64,000 bases of DNA, from NCBI GenBank assembly GCA_009602725.1, contig WELB01000026.1, forward strand, positions 300,099 through 364,098, in the 5' to 3' direction. The notes below the pieces were generated by a model. It made no database searches and was not told the origin of the DNA. It saw nothing but the letters and a program-made list of their open reading frames with translations. Position 1 is the first letter of the stretch. The number at the start of each line of letters is the position of its first letter. Below, in pieces: positions 1-11,895 of the stretch. Source of the stretch: Spirogloea muscicola. Lineage: Eukaryota; Streptophyta; Zygnematophyceae; Spirogloeales; Spirogloeaceae. The translations under genes were made by a program, and so were the position numbers.

Positions 1-2629
1 GGCGGTGGCTCCCAGCGCCGCCGCGGCGCGCTCAGGTCGGCGGCGGCTCGGGCGACGCCCACGCCGTCGGTGCCAGCGGCGGCGTGGCGGCCGTCAACGC
101 GCTGGGGCTCGAGTCCCCGTGCTGAGATTGCTTTAGCGGCTGGGGCGTTTGCAGATAGCGCGGCGACGCCGGCGGCCGGGGCGCTCGCCGGCTTCGAGGC
201 CGGCGGCAAGGACCTTCTGGTCGTCGGCGCCGGCGTGCTCGGCTCGCTCGTCGCCCGCCTGTGGCTCCAGGTGAGCCCGTCGCGCGGCACGGCCCCCGGT
301 GAGCACGTCTCGCGAGGTCGAGGCAATGCGGGACTCGCGTCACGTCTCGTGAAGCGACGAGCCAAGCCAATGTTTAGGGTCCACAAGGTTCAAGGGTTAC
401 GTCCCAATCAGGACTTGGCTTAAGCATGTAAAGGGCTCAGGTTTGGGATCACCGTCAGGAAGATGGTCCAGCGTGTACGAGTCCTTTGCGGTCAGCTTCA
501 GGGTCTAGGGTTTAGGTCTAGGGTCTAGGATTTAGGGTTAGTGGTGTAGGCTTTATTGTTTAGGTCACCTATTTCAGACTCGCTTTGTGGGCGCCGGCAG
601 AGCCACCCGGAGGGCCGTGCGGTGGGCCAGACCCGCACGGCGAGCCGCCACGACGAGCTCCGCGCGCTGGGCGTCCTGCCGGTCGTGGAGGAGTGCTTGG
701 CGGCACGCCCCATCCCCTTCCCCAACGTCATCTTCTGCGCCCCTCCCTCAGGCAGCGACGACTACCCGGCTGAAGCGCGGTAAGTCAACGGAGCCAGTTG
801 GAAATTCTCTGCCAATTAGGACCAACCTTAGATTGACTATGCAGCTCACAACTTGGGTTGTATTGTGTGTGTTGACGGCAGTGCTGGTTGCCGGATCCAT
901 TGGCTGTTGACTGAGCACGAGTCAGCCAGCATGCAATACGCATGAGCAGAAGTCTCAAAGTGTCTGTCCTGCTAAATTCCAGGAAAATCAACATTTTGGC
1001 AAACTGCAACAATGGGTTGTTGAGCTATGGTAGTGCACGGCAGACGGCGAGATTGTTTCTGACACGAAACTGCTCGAACAGTAACTTACAATTCCTTTAC
1101 CCACCAGCAGTTACTGACATCAAGCAATCTGCTGGTAACATTCGGACTCAACCTTTGCTCCTTGCTCTGAGCCTGCAGCGCTGCCATCGGGCGGTGGAGT
1201 GGAGTGGGCTCGCTCCTCTTCACCTCCAGCAGCGGCCTGTACACCGCAGCTGATAACGGCCCCTGCCCGGAGGTGAGCTTCAAAGAGTCCTGGCTTAATC
1301 ACTTTTGTAATTGAAGCATAGTCACATTGTCATCCTCGTCTGGCCTTGTCCGCTGTACTTGTGGCACCAGGCTAGTGTGGCATTCATTCTGCATATACCA
1401 AGCTGACATGGTTCAGCGTTCCTTTGTCCAGGATGCGCCTGTGGCGACCCTGGGCATGACGCCGCGCCTTGACCGGCTGCTGCTGGTGGAGGAGGAGGTG
1501 CTGAAGGTGGGGGGCAACGTCGTCCGCTTTGCCGGCCTATACATATCCGCAGCACAGTCTTTGCAAGGTCGTTGGCATCATGGGCTGCTCTGTCACGAGA
1601 TGTCTTTCCCTTGCTCAAAGGTCAGTGCATCGTAAGGTGTTGCATCCTTGACTTGCTCAGAGTACACTCTGGAGCGTGGGCCGCACACCTTCTGGCTAAA
1701 GAAGGGGTCAGTGGACTCACGGCCCGACCACCTTCTCAACCTCATCCATTATGAGGTGACACGCTCGGCCGTTGTTGGCAATGGTGATGCTGCCCAGTAC
1801 GTCAGGAGTTGCCGTTCTCATTGCCATTTCCTGGTGCCACACTTGCTCTCACATGGATGAGCTATTATACTAGCCTGTATCACCACGGTGAATACTGCTG
1901 CTATTGTATATCTTCCTAGCAGGACGCAGCATCCCTGTGCGTTGCCGTCCTCAGGAGCGATGCAAGGGGCAAGGTCTTCATGGGCTGCGACAACACCCCA
2001 CTATCAAGGTGAGCCTCCCTTCAGTGTTGCATAATGTATATGGGCAGCTGCATCTCCATTTGATATCTTAACCAAGCATCCTTCAGGTTCCCTGTCTAGC
2101 TGACTGTCCATTGGTGCCCAAGTTGCGACAAATAGTTGGTTTCCTGTTTACCTGACTGTCTATTGGTGCCCGAGTTGCAACAATGAGCTGGAAGCCTGCA
2201 TCACCCAGTTGATCCTCGTAAACAGCATGCAACGTAGTATTGATGGTAGTTTCCCATGATGGTCACCATCAGGCAAGAGCTGATGGACGCAACCACCGGA
2301 AGCGGGTTGTTTGAGGGCTTGTTTACAGGCTTCACCGGTGGGGTTCGTAGGAGCCCTTGACTCACTTGTGGTGTTAGTTGCCGGGCAGCCGGGTCAGGCT
2401 GAGACCATTTTGCATGTGATGGTGGGCCTGTTCGCAGAATGAGGCGTACAAGCCTTGAGGGCTGCCTGTTATCTGATATGTGAAGCTTGACTTCCTCGCA
2501 GCCACGGATGGGCCACTTGGAAAACGGATGTGCAATGATGCGACACGGGCGGCTCTTGGCTGGAAGCCTAAGTATGGCAGCTTCTCTGAGTTTCTAGATG
2601 AGGCCAAAAGGAGAGAAGGTGCAGTGTGA
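1..2629 (+). CDS. NAD(P)-binding Rossmann-fold (SDR/epimerase-like) protein, 5' partial
   Basis: The product resembles the plant single-copy NAD(P)-binding Rossmann protein family, probably plastid-targeted. No substrate is known to me. Exons read: up to 270, 601-779, 1179-1272, 1432-1542, 1666-1755, 1923-2008, 2273-2337 and 2502-2629, all in phase. Exon 1 carries the dinucleotide-binding loop LLVVGAGVLGSLVA (GxGxxG). Exon 2 has FPNVIFCAPPSGSDDY, exon 3 GSLLFTSSSGLYTAADNG, exon 4 VVRFAGLY, exon 5 RPDHLLNLIHYE and exon 6 VFMGCDNTPLSR. These follow the plant family in order to a stop at 2627-2629. Exon 4 to 5 is joined best by an AT-AC intron. The start lies before the window or in an unresolved transit-peptide exon. 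Family membership is firm; enzymatic role is unknown. Confidence 0.85.
496..545 (+). repeat. Degenerate TTTAGGG telomere-like repeats in intron 1
   Basis: The stretch repeats GGGTTTAGG, GGGTCTAGG and GATTTAGGG words, variants of the plant-type telomere unit. It lies inside the first visible intron (271-600) of the Rossmann-protein gene, so it is interstitial and not a chromosome end. Confidence 0.6.
1543..1665 (+). other. Probable U12-type AT-AC intron
   Basis: The intron starts ATATCCGC after the Tyr codon of AGLY and ends TAC before TLERG. A near-consensus U12 branch site, TCCTTGAC, has its branch A at 1651, 14 bases before the 3' end. The join is phase 0 and restores the family reading GLY-T..RG.HT.WL. 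The alternative GT-AG reading (donor near 1565, acceptor 1660) would insert about ten unmatched residues. Confidence 0.7.
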
Positions 2630-2975
2630 CCTTATCTGCGGTCTGACGGTGATAGATAGATTCCCTGTGATTTAGCCCTTAGAGGACAGTCTTTGGCCAG
2701 GATTGTTCTATTTCAAGTCAGGGATAAGAACGATCAGAATGCTTGCCTGTAGAGGCCAAGGCATCAGGCAACTTGATTTCAAGGGGACTTGAGATTTGTA
2801 GCAGAAATTGGCGGTTTCCTGCTATGGAAGGTCTGCACCACCTTCAAGCAGTCAAACTACGGTGGATGGAGTGTAGTCACGACCACCTTGGCTGATTTAT
2901 ATCTCAGATTAAATGCAAGGACTCATGAACATGATCATGGTCACAAAAGAATGAGCAATAAGAAGCTCCGTGAAA
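2630..2975. other. Intergenic, no gene seen
   Basis: This is the 3' flank of the Rossmann-protein gene. No ORF with recognisable content and no repeat is visible. Confidence 0.5.
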
Positions 2976-3275
2976 GGAGGGGGCCGAGGGCTGCAAGAGT
3001 CCAGCCTAAAAATCACAAGGAGTGCAGAAGGTGGTTAGCGACTACCACACAGGGAAGAAGAGAGAAGCTGTTCCATGGTAAGCATCATGGGCTGAGAAGA
3101 AGTGGCTCTCCCAATGGGGCAAGGGCTGTGAGAAGCCAGCCCGAAAAGAATTGACGAGGTTCGAAGGGGCCAAAGTACGAGCTAAGCAGCGACTGCGGGG
3201 CCTCAGAGGGAAGTGGCTCTCTCAGTGGGGGCAGGGGCTGAGAGAGTCCAGCCCAAAAGGAAGGAACAAGGTCAG
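2976..3275 (-). repeat. Three hairpin cassettes (retroelement 3'-tail type)
   Basis: Two clear copies (about 3096-3202 and 3208-3275) and one worn copy (2976-3030) carry GGGCTGTGAGAAGCCAGCCC-like hairpins followed by GAATTGACGAGG and a TTCGAAGGGGCC word. The same words recur in dozens of places in the window. Orientation is given relative to the peptide-tail copies elsewhere. Confidence 0.7.
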
Positions 3276-3560
3276 ATAAGTGCCAAAAACCGGGTGACGA
3301 CAAGGTCCATGCGCACCCAGGGGGATCTGGGCCGCTTGTTATTGGTCATTACTTGGGCGGCACTACTCCAAGTGGTTACCATCTGCTCGAAATGCTGCTT
3401 CCAATGGGGTTCGATCTAGGATGGTGAGATCACCATTGGCACGCCACAGTGGGAACGGGGCCGCGGACCCCGGAAGGCCGGGGTGGATCGTAGGGGGGGG
3501 TCAGGGCACGTGCGTCGGGCTGGCCCCCCNTCCCCCCCCCCCCCCGAGGATGCCCATCTC

Positions 3561-3588
3561 CCCGTCGGCCCGACGCTAGGCCGACGGG
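3561..3588. repeat. Perfect 10-bp inverted repeat (hairpin)
   Basis: CCCGTCGGCC at 3561-3570 is matched exactly by GGCCGACGGG at 3579-3588 across an 8-base loop. It is not followed by a T-run, and no gene ends just before it. Confidence 0.7.
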
Positions 3589-4034
3589 ACTGCCGTTCCC
3601 GAGAATAGCGCTTCCAGGAATAGCAAACAGCGAATAAGGGAGTAGCATTTAGGGGCTGGCTGCAGGCCGGCTGCCCAGCGCCCAGCATTTTTGGCCTTGC
3701 CTTGGAGCTCCGGCATCATGCGTCACACCTGGCTGAGCCTCCTACAGCCTCCTCACTCTGGCTCACGGGACGCAACACTCCAGCAACCATGTAGGCCTGA
3801 CGCCACAGCCTTCTTGGGCTCTGTGACACTCCCAACGTGGTTTCAGCACCTCTTTCCATTACTCCAGAAGTGGACGTAGGACTGGCAGACAAGGCCCCAC
3901 CGGCCGTTCCGGCCCTCCTTCCCACCCCCGTCATCCCTCCTGCCGCTGCTGCTGCCCCACCCCTCTAGCAGCTCCAGAAGTGGACATCGGAAGGGTTGAC
4001 AAGGCCCCCATTTCTTTGCACTACTTCTTCGTTT

Positions 4035-4095
4035 GAACAAATGTATTAGCTTATATTGGCCTCGCTTTCATCTCATGCGCACCGCACGCCTTCTC
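4035..4095 (-). repeat. 55-bp dispersed repeat R2, copy 1
   Basis: On the minus strand it reads about GAAGGCGTGCGGTGCGCATG, then AGATGAAAGCGAGGCCAAT. Six other copies lie at about 11896, 36555, 38195, 42548, 58835 and 63243. Confidence 0.65.
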
Positions 4096-5310
4096 TTTTG
4101 TCAGAGCAAGGATACTCGGCCACCCTTGTGTGAGCTAAAATGGGTGCTGTATCATGTCATGTCTGACGTGTAATTGGTGAATGGTATACTTAAATATGCA
4201 CCGTGCAAGGTGAAAGGAACGGCCCAGGTACGTCTTTGGCAGCAAGCTGACAGACTTCATCCAACGGCGTCACTGCTAGTTGTGCAGCATTGTTGGCAAC
4301 ACACCAAGCCACTGTTGGTAGTTTTCCTCGCTGTCCACTAGCTTCAATGGACCCATGGCACTCCTCATCTGCATGATCTACCTCACACATGGCGGATCCG
4401 TCTGACCTTGCAACTGACCTTGCAACATTCACTCTCATCAAGACTCAGGCTCTCATAAAAGACGATGGCTGTGAGAGCAGCCGGAGAAGTACAGAACAGT
4501 TGCTTCAAAAAGACGAGAAGAAAGAAAACACCTGTCATTAAAGAGTTGCGCCGATCTGACCGATGAAATTAGCTCGACCTGTTGCACTTGCCTTTGCTAA
4601 GGCATGCCACCGGCTAGGGAAATTTCCTTGAGCATCTTGCTGGCAGCTTAAATATAGAGTTCTGGGTTTGCCTTGCCATCTAAAGGCATTTCTTGCTAGG
4701 TGCCTCCTTGCAGCCAACACTTTTCAGATCGACGTAATGCTCCTGTGCCATGCCGCTCCTCTGCAAAAGTTGTCATGCCTCACTCATAAACGCAGCTCAA
4801 GAATAGCATGGCGACTTCCAGCATCGAGGTATGTAAGAGGAAGCTTCTGCGCACCTCTCTCTCCTTTACAGAAGAGAATGGGAAAGTAACCACTGCAATT
4901 GTGCACAGCATTTAAATTCCAATCGCTTCGCACACCAGCACACCCAGCTAGCGAGCAGCTAGTGCGCTTGACGCGTTTATGAAAGTTGCACAGTTGATGG
5001 AGATGCTTGAAATAAACCTAGGCTACACATCTCTATCTCATCAATCTTCGATCTACCGGATGCTTGCTCCTACTGGGTCACAGCATCTGAGGCTTGCTGG
5101 GAGCACCGACAAGCCTGCCGACAGCTCAGCGGCGCTAGAGTCGGCCGTGCCGTAAATGAGTAAGCTTTGAGCAGCCCCAGAATATCTGGCGGCGTATCCA
5201 CTTAAACAGTGGCGTTTTGGCCCAGGCACCCAGGCCGGGGACTCAACTGATGGGCAATGTGTGTTTGGCTCCGCAAAAGTGGTGGGATTGTCTGTGAAGT
5301 GGTCAACTAC

Positions 5311-8300
5311 CTAGGCAGCCGTGGCGTTGGCAGAGCGGCTGGCGGTAATTTGGGTCTGTATGTGCTGCGGCACGACGTCAAATTTGGCAAGCTGCATTGT
5401 GTACTGCGCGCGGCCCTTGGTCATGCCCCGCAGGTTGCTCACATAATTGAACATCTCAGACAGCGGCACAAGTCCGTCCACCACCTGGGGCAATATTCCA
5501 CATGCAGCATGCAGGCAGTCAGCGCCATTCTTAAGCTCCTAGGCCTTGACAAGTGAGTCCCGCAATCCTAACTCCGCACGTGGGACAGGGCTGATCTGCT
5601 AATGATAATCCTTGTGAAGACAGCACTGATATAGCCGCTCATCACAACCAAGCCTTGACAACCACAGCACTCAGAGAATGTGCCTTGCAAGCACCTTCAT
5701 GCCGCCGGGCTTGTCGCCAAAGCTCTCAATTTGACCGCGGCGTGAGTTGAGGTCGCCGATCACATCGCCCATGTGGTCCTCAGGTGTGACTACCTCCACC
5801 TGCACCACTGCACCCAGTCAGCGGCTAATTCTCGCCGAGCGGATGATGCTCGCCTCCTCAACACCATAAAAGACAACGCAAGAGATATTCTTGGAGGTGA
5901 TAAGCTGAAGTCTAACTGTAAGTCCCAGTCCCTAACTCTCCGACTTAGAGGCCAATATGAGGTGGCGGAAGACTTAAGAGGCCTGTCAGCTGTCAGCTGT
6001 CTCAGGCACCGTAAGCAGGCTATGCATCTTCCAAATAGCCCCAAGAGTCCAGCCACACGCCCTGGCAAGCACTGTGGCCGGCAGCAAGATGCTCGCCAGC
6101 TCCTATGTCTTTATGGCAGAAACTGTGTTTACCTCCTCAAATGGCTAGCATGTGAACCCAAGATAGCGCACTAACAAATACCCTGACACTACACATACCA
6201 AATACTTACATTCTGTACCTTCTATAAGCTCGCACCCTGATTGTCAATTTCACAAGTCTTTCTGATCCCTCATTCAAGCTTGCAGCCTGAGTGATGCTTT
6301 GACATTTATCCATAATTTAAGGTGATGGACTGTGGGTGGTGAGAACAACCAAATCTCAAGACAATCTAAATTGCACAGCTGTGCTATACTTCTAGCTTAC
6401 CAATGCAGACAGACAGGCAGCGAGAAGGCTAACCTTCATAATGGGCTCTAGGAGCTTAGGGCCGGCACGCGAGACCCCGTCCTTGAAAGCGCCGCGCGCT
6501 GCCAGCTGGAAGGCAAGCACGCTTGAGTCCACTTCGTGGTACGATCCGTCCGTGAGTGTCGCGCGCACGTCCACGACTGGGTAACCCGCCAGCACACCAT
6601 TCGACATGCACTCCTCCAAGCCCTGCCCAGCACTCATCCAAAGGTTTGTCAATGTGAAGCATAACTTTCTTCAGAAGTTGAGGGCTGTTTATCTGCACTG
6701 ATGTCAAACTGCAGGCTTGCCTTCGCCTCTATTGCGGCGCGAGCAGGTGTTGCGTCACAGTCCAGTGTTGGGGAAGGAGGGCAACTGACGGACCTTAACA
6801 ACGCCAGGAACATACTCCTTGGGTACCGTACCACCCTTGATCTCGGACTTGAACTCGTATCCGCTGCCAGCCTCAAGCGGCTCGAAGCGAATCTCTACCT
6901 CCGCAAACTGACCCTGGCCGCCTGACTGTTTCTTATGCGTGTACTTGACAGTGACCTGTTTTGAGATGCTCTCACGGTAATTCACCTGTGGTGCACCCAC
7001 GTTGGCCTCCACCTGCAAGGACCCCCAGTTGGCAACCAACGGCCTTCATTTGTATGTCCGAGCTAGAAAGTGACTGTGCATTTGCGGGAACCCGACTCAA
7101 AGTTGAAAGACCTACATCAAGGTTTGATACGCTCATTGCTGAAGAGGAAGTCTGGGTGGCGTTGCCTCAACCAAGTAATGAGAGAGCTGCCACAACAATG
7201 GTGCCGCGCAGCGGGCGAATCTTGCAGCGGCTGCAGCGCACCTTGAACTCGCGCTTGAGGCGGTCAACGATGATTTCCAAGTGCAGCTCGCCCATGCCCT
7301 CAATGACCGTCTGGTTGGTTTCTTCGTCACGCGAGAAGTGGAATGAGGGGTCCTCCTGGGCAAGCTTGATGAGCCCGTTGGCCATGCGGTCCACGTCCGC
7401 CTTTGTCTTGGGCTCAATAGCCACCTTAATGACAGGCTCTGGGAAGTCCATGCGCTCCAGGATAACCGGCGATTCAGCGTCGCAGATTGTCTCGCCGGTG
7501 ATTGTGTCCTTGAGGCCAGCAACAGCAACAATGTCACCCGTGCGCGCCCCCTTGATGTCCTCCCGCGAGTTGGCATGCATCTCGAGCAGGCGCCCAATGC
7601 GCTCCTTCTTGTTCTTGTTGGAGTTGAGAACGTACGTGCCAGCTGTGAGCACACCCGAATACACACGAACGAATGTCAACGACCCCACGAACGGGTCTGT
7701 CATGATCTTGAACGCCAGGCCCGAGAAGGGCTCCTCATCGCTTGGCTTCCTCTCCACCACCTTCTCGGCGTCGTCCATATCAGTACCCTGGCCGCCCGCA
7801 ACAAAACAGGCCCACAGCTAAAGTAAGCTGCACAGCCATATGCACACCGCCACCTGGTTTTTTTTACCACCAAATTCTAGCCAGGGTTTAAGGAGATCAG
7901 CCAGGAATTAGTGACACCCACTCAAGCTTTGGCTTAAAAACTTCAGCGGGCTCAAGTAGGTAAAAATACAGACTACATTGGTCTGCTGCCACCAACCTGC
8001 ATAGGGGGAACATCAAGTGGTGAGGGAAGGTAGTCCACAACGGCATCCAGTAGGGGCTGCACGCCCTTGTTCTTGAATGCCGAGCCACACAGCACAGGCA
8101 CGAAGCGAGCCCCAATCGTGCCAATGCGGACGAGTTTCTTGAGCTCCGCCTCTGGCGGTTCCTGGCCTTCCATCAGAAATGCCTCCATGGCTGCATCGTC
8201 CAGCTCCACCGCCGCCTCCACCAGCGCGGCACGGTACTCGGCCGCCTGGTCCTGTAGGCCAAGCTCCACCTTGCCGCTAGTTGTCAAAGCTGATAACTTG

Positions 8301-9184
8301 TCATCATTGAAGGCTATCCCTGCTGCCACATTCACGATCGCTGTGCGGTGGCAAACGAATAGGAGGGGAGCAAAAACCAGAGGCGCACCGCAAGATCAGC
8401 AGGAATGTCCTTGTACTCGAACTTTGCGCCGAGCTCCTCACCGCTCCACACAATTGCCTTCATCTTCACCAGGTCCACCACACCCTGGAACGAGTCCTCG
8501 GATCCTATCGGGAGCTTCAAGTAGCAAGAGATTGTCAGGTTTGACAGTCAAAGGCTCGCAAGCAGCGGGAGATAGGAGATAGGAAGGGCAATGCAGGGTG
8601 AGAGTGGACAGACGACTGCAGGAGTAGGCCAGCAGCACAATGTGGCAGGCAGCCATAGACCTGGAGAACGAGCGGGTTGGCGCCAAGGTTGCTGACGATC
8701 ATGTCGCGGGTGCGGAAGAAGTTGGCGCCAAGGCGGTCCATCTTGTTGACAAAGCAGATGCGGGGCACACCGTATTTATCGGCTTGCCGCCACACAGTCT
8801 CTGACTGCGGCTCCACGCCTGCAACCGAGTCGAAGAGGCAGATGGCGCCGTCCAGCACGCGCAGAGCGCGCTCCACCTGCATGCGCCAAAAGCGCGGCAA
8901 GGTGAGCAAAGGCCGTCGCGAAGGACGACCAGCACGGCGGCACCATGCAGCAACTTCCGACGGCCATAGCACCACCAACCGAGGCGCACCGGCACAGGCC
9001 AGGTGAAAGCCCTGGACTGAGGGTGAAGGCAGATGGGGAAGAGTCGAGGGGACAGCGAGAGGGGCTGATGCGGCAGCACGCTGCACACACCTCCAGCGTG
9101 AAGTCCACGTGGCCGGGCGTGTCGATGATGTTGATGCGCGTGTCGTTCCACGAGCAGGTCGTGGCGGCGGACGTGATGGTGATG

Positions 9185-9217
<33 letters not shown>

Positions 9218-9614
9218 GTCGCCGTGCCCTCGTGCACCTCGCCGATCTTGTAGCTCTTGCCCGTGTAGAAGAGCACACGCTCCGTCGTCGTCGTCTTGCC
9301 CGCATCGATGTGCGCCATGATTCCGATGTTGCGGTAGTCCTTGAGGTCCGTCGCCCGCGTCTCGCCTGTAAGCAAGCCCCCGCTTCCGCCCGTCAGAGCC
9401 GCGGCGGCCTCGACGGCTTCAGTCAGAAGCTGCTTGCTGAGGCGCCAGATCTGTCGGGGCGCAGTGCGCACTGTATGCGCGCGGCGGCTCACCGGCACCC
9501 GCGGAGCAGATCACGTTAGCGCGGCGCCTGCCGGAGCCGTCGCCGCTGCCGCCGCCGCCGCCGCCGCCGCTCCGCCTGGAGGGCCCCGGGAGGCGGCGGC
9601 CCGCGAGNCGCCAT
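5311..9614 (-). CDS. SCO1: Chloroplast translation elongation factor G (EF-G)
   Basis: This GTPase moves tRNA and mRNA through the plastid ribosome. Minus-strand exons: about 9614-9493, 9365-9091, 8876-8661, 8514-8389, 8251-7997, 7787-7242, 7012-6794, 6622-6434, 5799-5695 and 5484-5311. All joins are GT-AG and in phase. The G domain shows [13 protein letters not shown] (P-loop), RGITITSAA (switch I), DTPGHVDF (G3) and NKMDRLG (G4). Later exons carry [60 protein letters not shown] and the C-terminal [19 protein letters not shown]. It matches plant plastid EF-G far better than mitochondrial EF-G. Exons 2-10 give about 700 residues; the short first exon encodes a basic, Ser/Gly-rich transit peptide. 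An ATG at 9614 is the likely start, but a one-base N at 9607 just inside it leaves the first frame unresolved. The stop is TAG at 5311-5313. Confidence 0.95.
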
Positions 9615-9679
9615 GGCTGCTGGCGGTCGTGGGAGCTGCCGCCGGCTCGCCGCGGCGATGGAAATGAAAATGGAAAATG

Positions 9680-10040
9680 AAATGGAAAATCGTGGCTGCT
9701 GATGGGGGGGGTGGGGGGGGGAAGTGGGGCTGGCATGTCAGAGGCGAGGTCCTGGGTAAGTGGGTGGTGAGCTGCCGCCGGGGAGGGAGGAAGGGGAGGG
9801 AGGGTGGCCGACGCCCCCGTGGCCGTCGATGTGCCACGGGACGGACGGGGCGCGCAGCGAGATCGTCGGGACGGAAGACAATCCGATGTTTGGGCCGCTT
9901 TTGCCCAGCTCCGTACATCCGCAACTGAGGAGAAAGGCGCGCAATACGCGGTCACGGAGGGGGCCAGAACAAGCAATACACCACTTACGGCAAAAGCTGG
10001 TGAAGAGAATGGGGCTACACACCCTATGCGGAGGGGGGCC
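9680..10040. other. Upstream region of the EF-G gene, no gene seen
   Basis: It contains purine/G-rich runs near 9700-9815 and then mixed sequence. Overlapping ORFs on both strands are compositionally driven and match nothing I recognise. It presumably holds the EF-G promoter. Confidence 0.45.
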
Positions 10041-10510
10041 TAACAAGCCCCCTTAGTAGCTGCTTAGCGCTTTTTAGGGTCGCTCGCACAAGTCTTCCGC
10101 ATGCGCCTCGCCGTATCGCCTCAACGCTCCCTTGCCCACGCCGTCCATACGCGCGCAGACCGTGCTATGGCCGCCGCCTCTGGGTCTCGGCGGAGCGCCT
10201 CTTTCCCTGCAGCGAGCTACTCAGACCTGATGTTGCTCACTCGTGGGTACTGAGCTTTCCTCTGCATCGTTTCTGTGTTCTGCAGTATGTTGTAGTGTAG
10301 TCCTTTCTCCGGCTCCTCTTGCTTTGGCTTTGGACATTGTCCATTCTTTTTTGGGCTGGCTTTTCCAGCCCCTCTTTGCTATGGGCGCGCTCTTCTCTTT
10401 TTAGGCCCCTCCATCAATTGACCCCTTCGAACCTTTGTCAATTCTTTTTCGGGCTGGCTTTTCACAGCCCTTGCCCCTTGCCCATGGGAGTGCCACTTCT
10501 CTGACAAGCG
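10041..10510 (+). mobile_element. Fossil retroelement tail with two 3' hairpin cassettes
   Basis: From 10098 to 10253 the plus strand reads a peptide tail of the RMRLAVS.QRS...AAASG type ending SDLMLLTRGY-stop, shared with about a dozen other places in the window. It is followed by roughly 250 bases of 3' sequence with hairpins GGGCTGGCTTTTCCAGCCC (about 10350) and GGGCTGGCTTTTCACAGCCC (about 10452). The element is a broken end fragment. The second cassette may be a nested insertion. Confidence 0.75.
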
Positions 10511-10570
10511 CGGCCAGATTGACTGGTGGCTGGGAGAGGCCAGCCCAAAGGAATGGACAAGGCCTAAGGT
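10505..10570 (-). repeat. Hairpin cassette, opposite orientation
   Basis: The sequence GGTGGCTGGGAGAGGCCAGCC followed by AAAGGAATGGACAAGG is the reverse complement of the cassette found after the peptide tail at 52.4 kb. It abuts the previous copy head to head. Confidence 0.7.
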
Positions 10571-11890
10571 AAAGGTGAACTAGGGAAAGTTGAGCCCGGC
10601 TACCTCTTTGACTGCCCACGATGGGCGCACATGCTTTGCCTACAACGCCTGAGACACCGGCTCATGATGCCACGCGGCCCGACCGTTTGGCCACTCAAAT
10701 ACCCGGGTGACCTAAACGTGACAACGTGGTCTGCTGGGACGTCGCTCTCAAAGGATCAAGCGCACTTTCCAGTGGCAAATCACTGGGGCTCATGACTTGT
10801 CATAGACTTGAAGCGACAAAGCAGAAGAAGCTCATCAGAAAGGGGGTGATGGTTGTGAAAGGCCCTCAGAAGAATGGACGAGGTCGCGCACAGGATTCAA
10901 GATCAAAGCAGGTGCTAATGCATAGTCACCCCACAAAGCCTCCAAACAGCTCGATTGTTGCTGGTGGCCCCAGCGCAGACGGGCTAACCAATGGGGAGAT
11001 TTCGGCGACAGCCTGATGAAGGATCTGCGGCCCGTGCCTCAACCAGCGTGCGAGTGAGCTGAAGTGACCTGGGGGCGCTGATTCCAACAGGGACCAAGAA
11101 GACCAACAGGCGCATGCAGTACCTTATGCGCAAAGTGCGGGATGCAATCAAAATCGGCTGATGAGCAGCAGGGTGCTCCAAATGATAGTGGCAGCCTGCT
11201 ACGTGCCAAGCCAGTAGCTTCACCGAGAAAGCCTCCTGTTCCTAGAGGCACCATGCAGGATCAAGTGCATGGGGTGATTCAATGCGTGCTGCTTGCGCCT
11301 TAGTCAGACTGCCGGACAAGCTTCTCCCTCGTTTTGAAAAGTGCCCAGGGTTCTGCAGATCCTGTACAGCCGTTCTGCATCCTTCCAGACCACTGCATAC
11401 ATGATTCATCCTTCTGAGAACTATTAGCCGTTCCATTCATTGGGGATGATCTGCAGTATAGAAGCGTTGAGATTGATGAAGTGCATCAGCTGCAAATTTT
11501 TCGATGTACCTCTACAAAGGCCTCGAGTACGTGGTAGATGATGATAAGAAAAGTGGACAATATGAAGACGGGCACCTCCCACTTTGCCAGCGGCACATAG
11601 CTCACTCGACCATTCTCCAGGTGGGGACGACAACTTGGAGCAGGAGGCAGTCAATGGCAGCTTCCATTAACGGCTGCCGTCCCTCGTGCACCTCGCTGAT
11701 ATGTTGCCTGCTCCATAGAGGACAGCGAGCTCAGTGACTGGCTTAGTGGCAGGCACAGAGGACGTTGCGGCACCTGCTGCCGGAACTGCCGCCACTCCTT
11801 CTGCAGGGGCCGGCCCAGCCCGGCGGGCGGCCTCAAGGCACTTGCAGCAACGACACTAATGTGCAGGCCGGGCAAATATTGCTGCAGAGT
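10571..11890. other. Intergenic, no recognised gene
   Basis: Several ORFs of 60-96 codons occur on both strands. None shows a known motif, a convincing exon chain or clear coding bias. It is flanked by repeats on both sides and may itself be worn transposon sequence. Confidence 0.45.
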
Positions 11891-11895
11891 GAGGG

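Larger units (their letters stand above)
3276..5310. other. Intergenic with one single-N gap and no recognised gene
   Basis: It holds a G/C homopolymer region with a one-base N at 3530, a perfect hairpin at 3561-3588 and one copy of the 55-bp dispersed repeat at about 4035-4095. Short ORFs are present but none resembles a family I know. The 3' part is the downstream flank of the EF-G gene. Confidence 0.5.

Noticed and set aside
498-545. A true chromosome end
   Set aside because: The telomere-like words are degenerate, short and inside an intron between two well-supported exons.
3096-3202. Cassette word GGTTCGAAG read as a polymerase III B box, suggesting a tRNA-derived SINE
   Set aside because: No A box at the right distance, and many cassettes have GGTCTGAAG instead. 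Association with the peptide tail explains them better.
7133-7821. Long plus and alternative minus ORFs across 6.9-7.8 kb
   Set aside because: They are shadows of the largest EF-G exon.
9511-9976. Overlapping minus ORFs upstream of EF-G read as a separate protein
   Set aside because: They are driven by GC-rich low-complexity sequence and broken by an N. Only the last piece is used as the EF-G transit-peptide exon.
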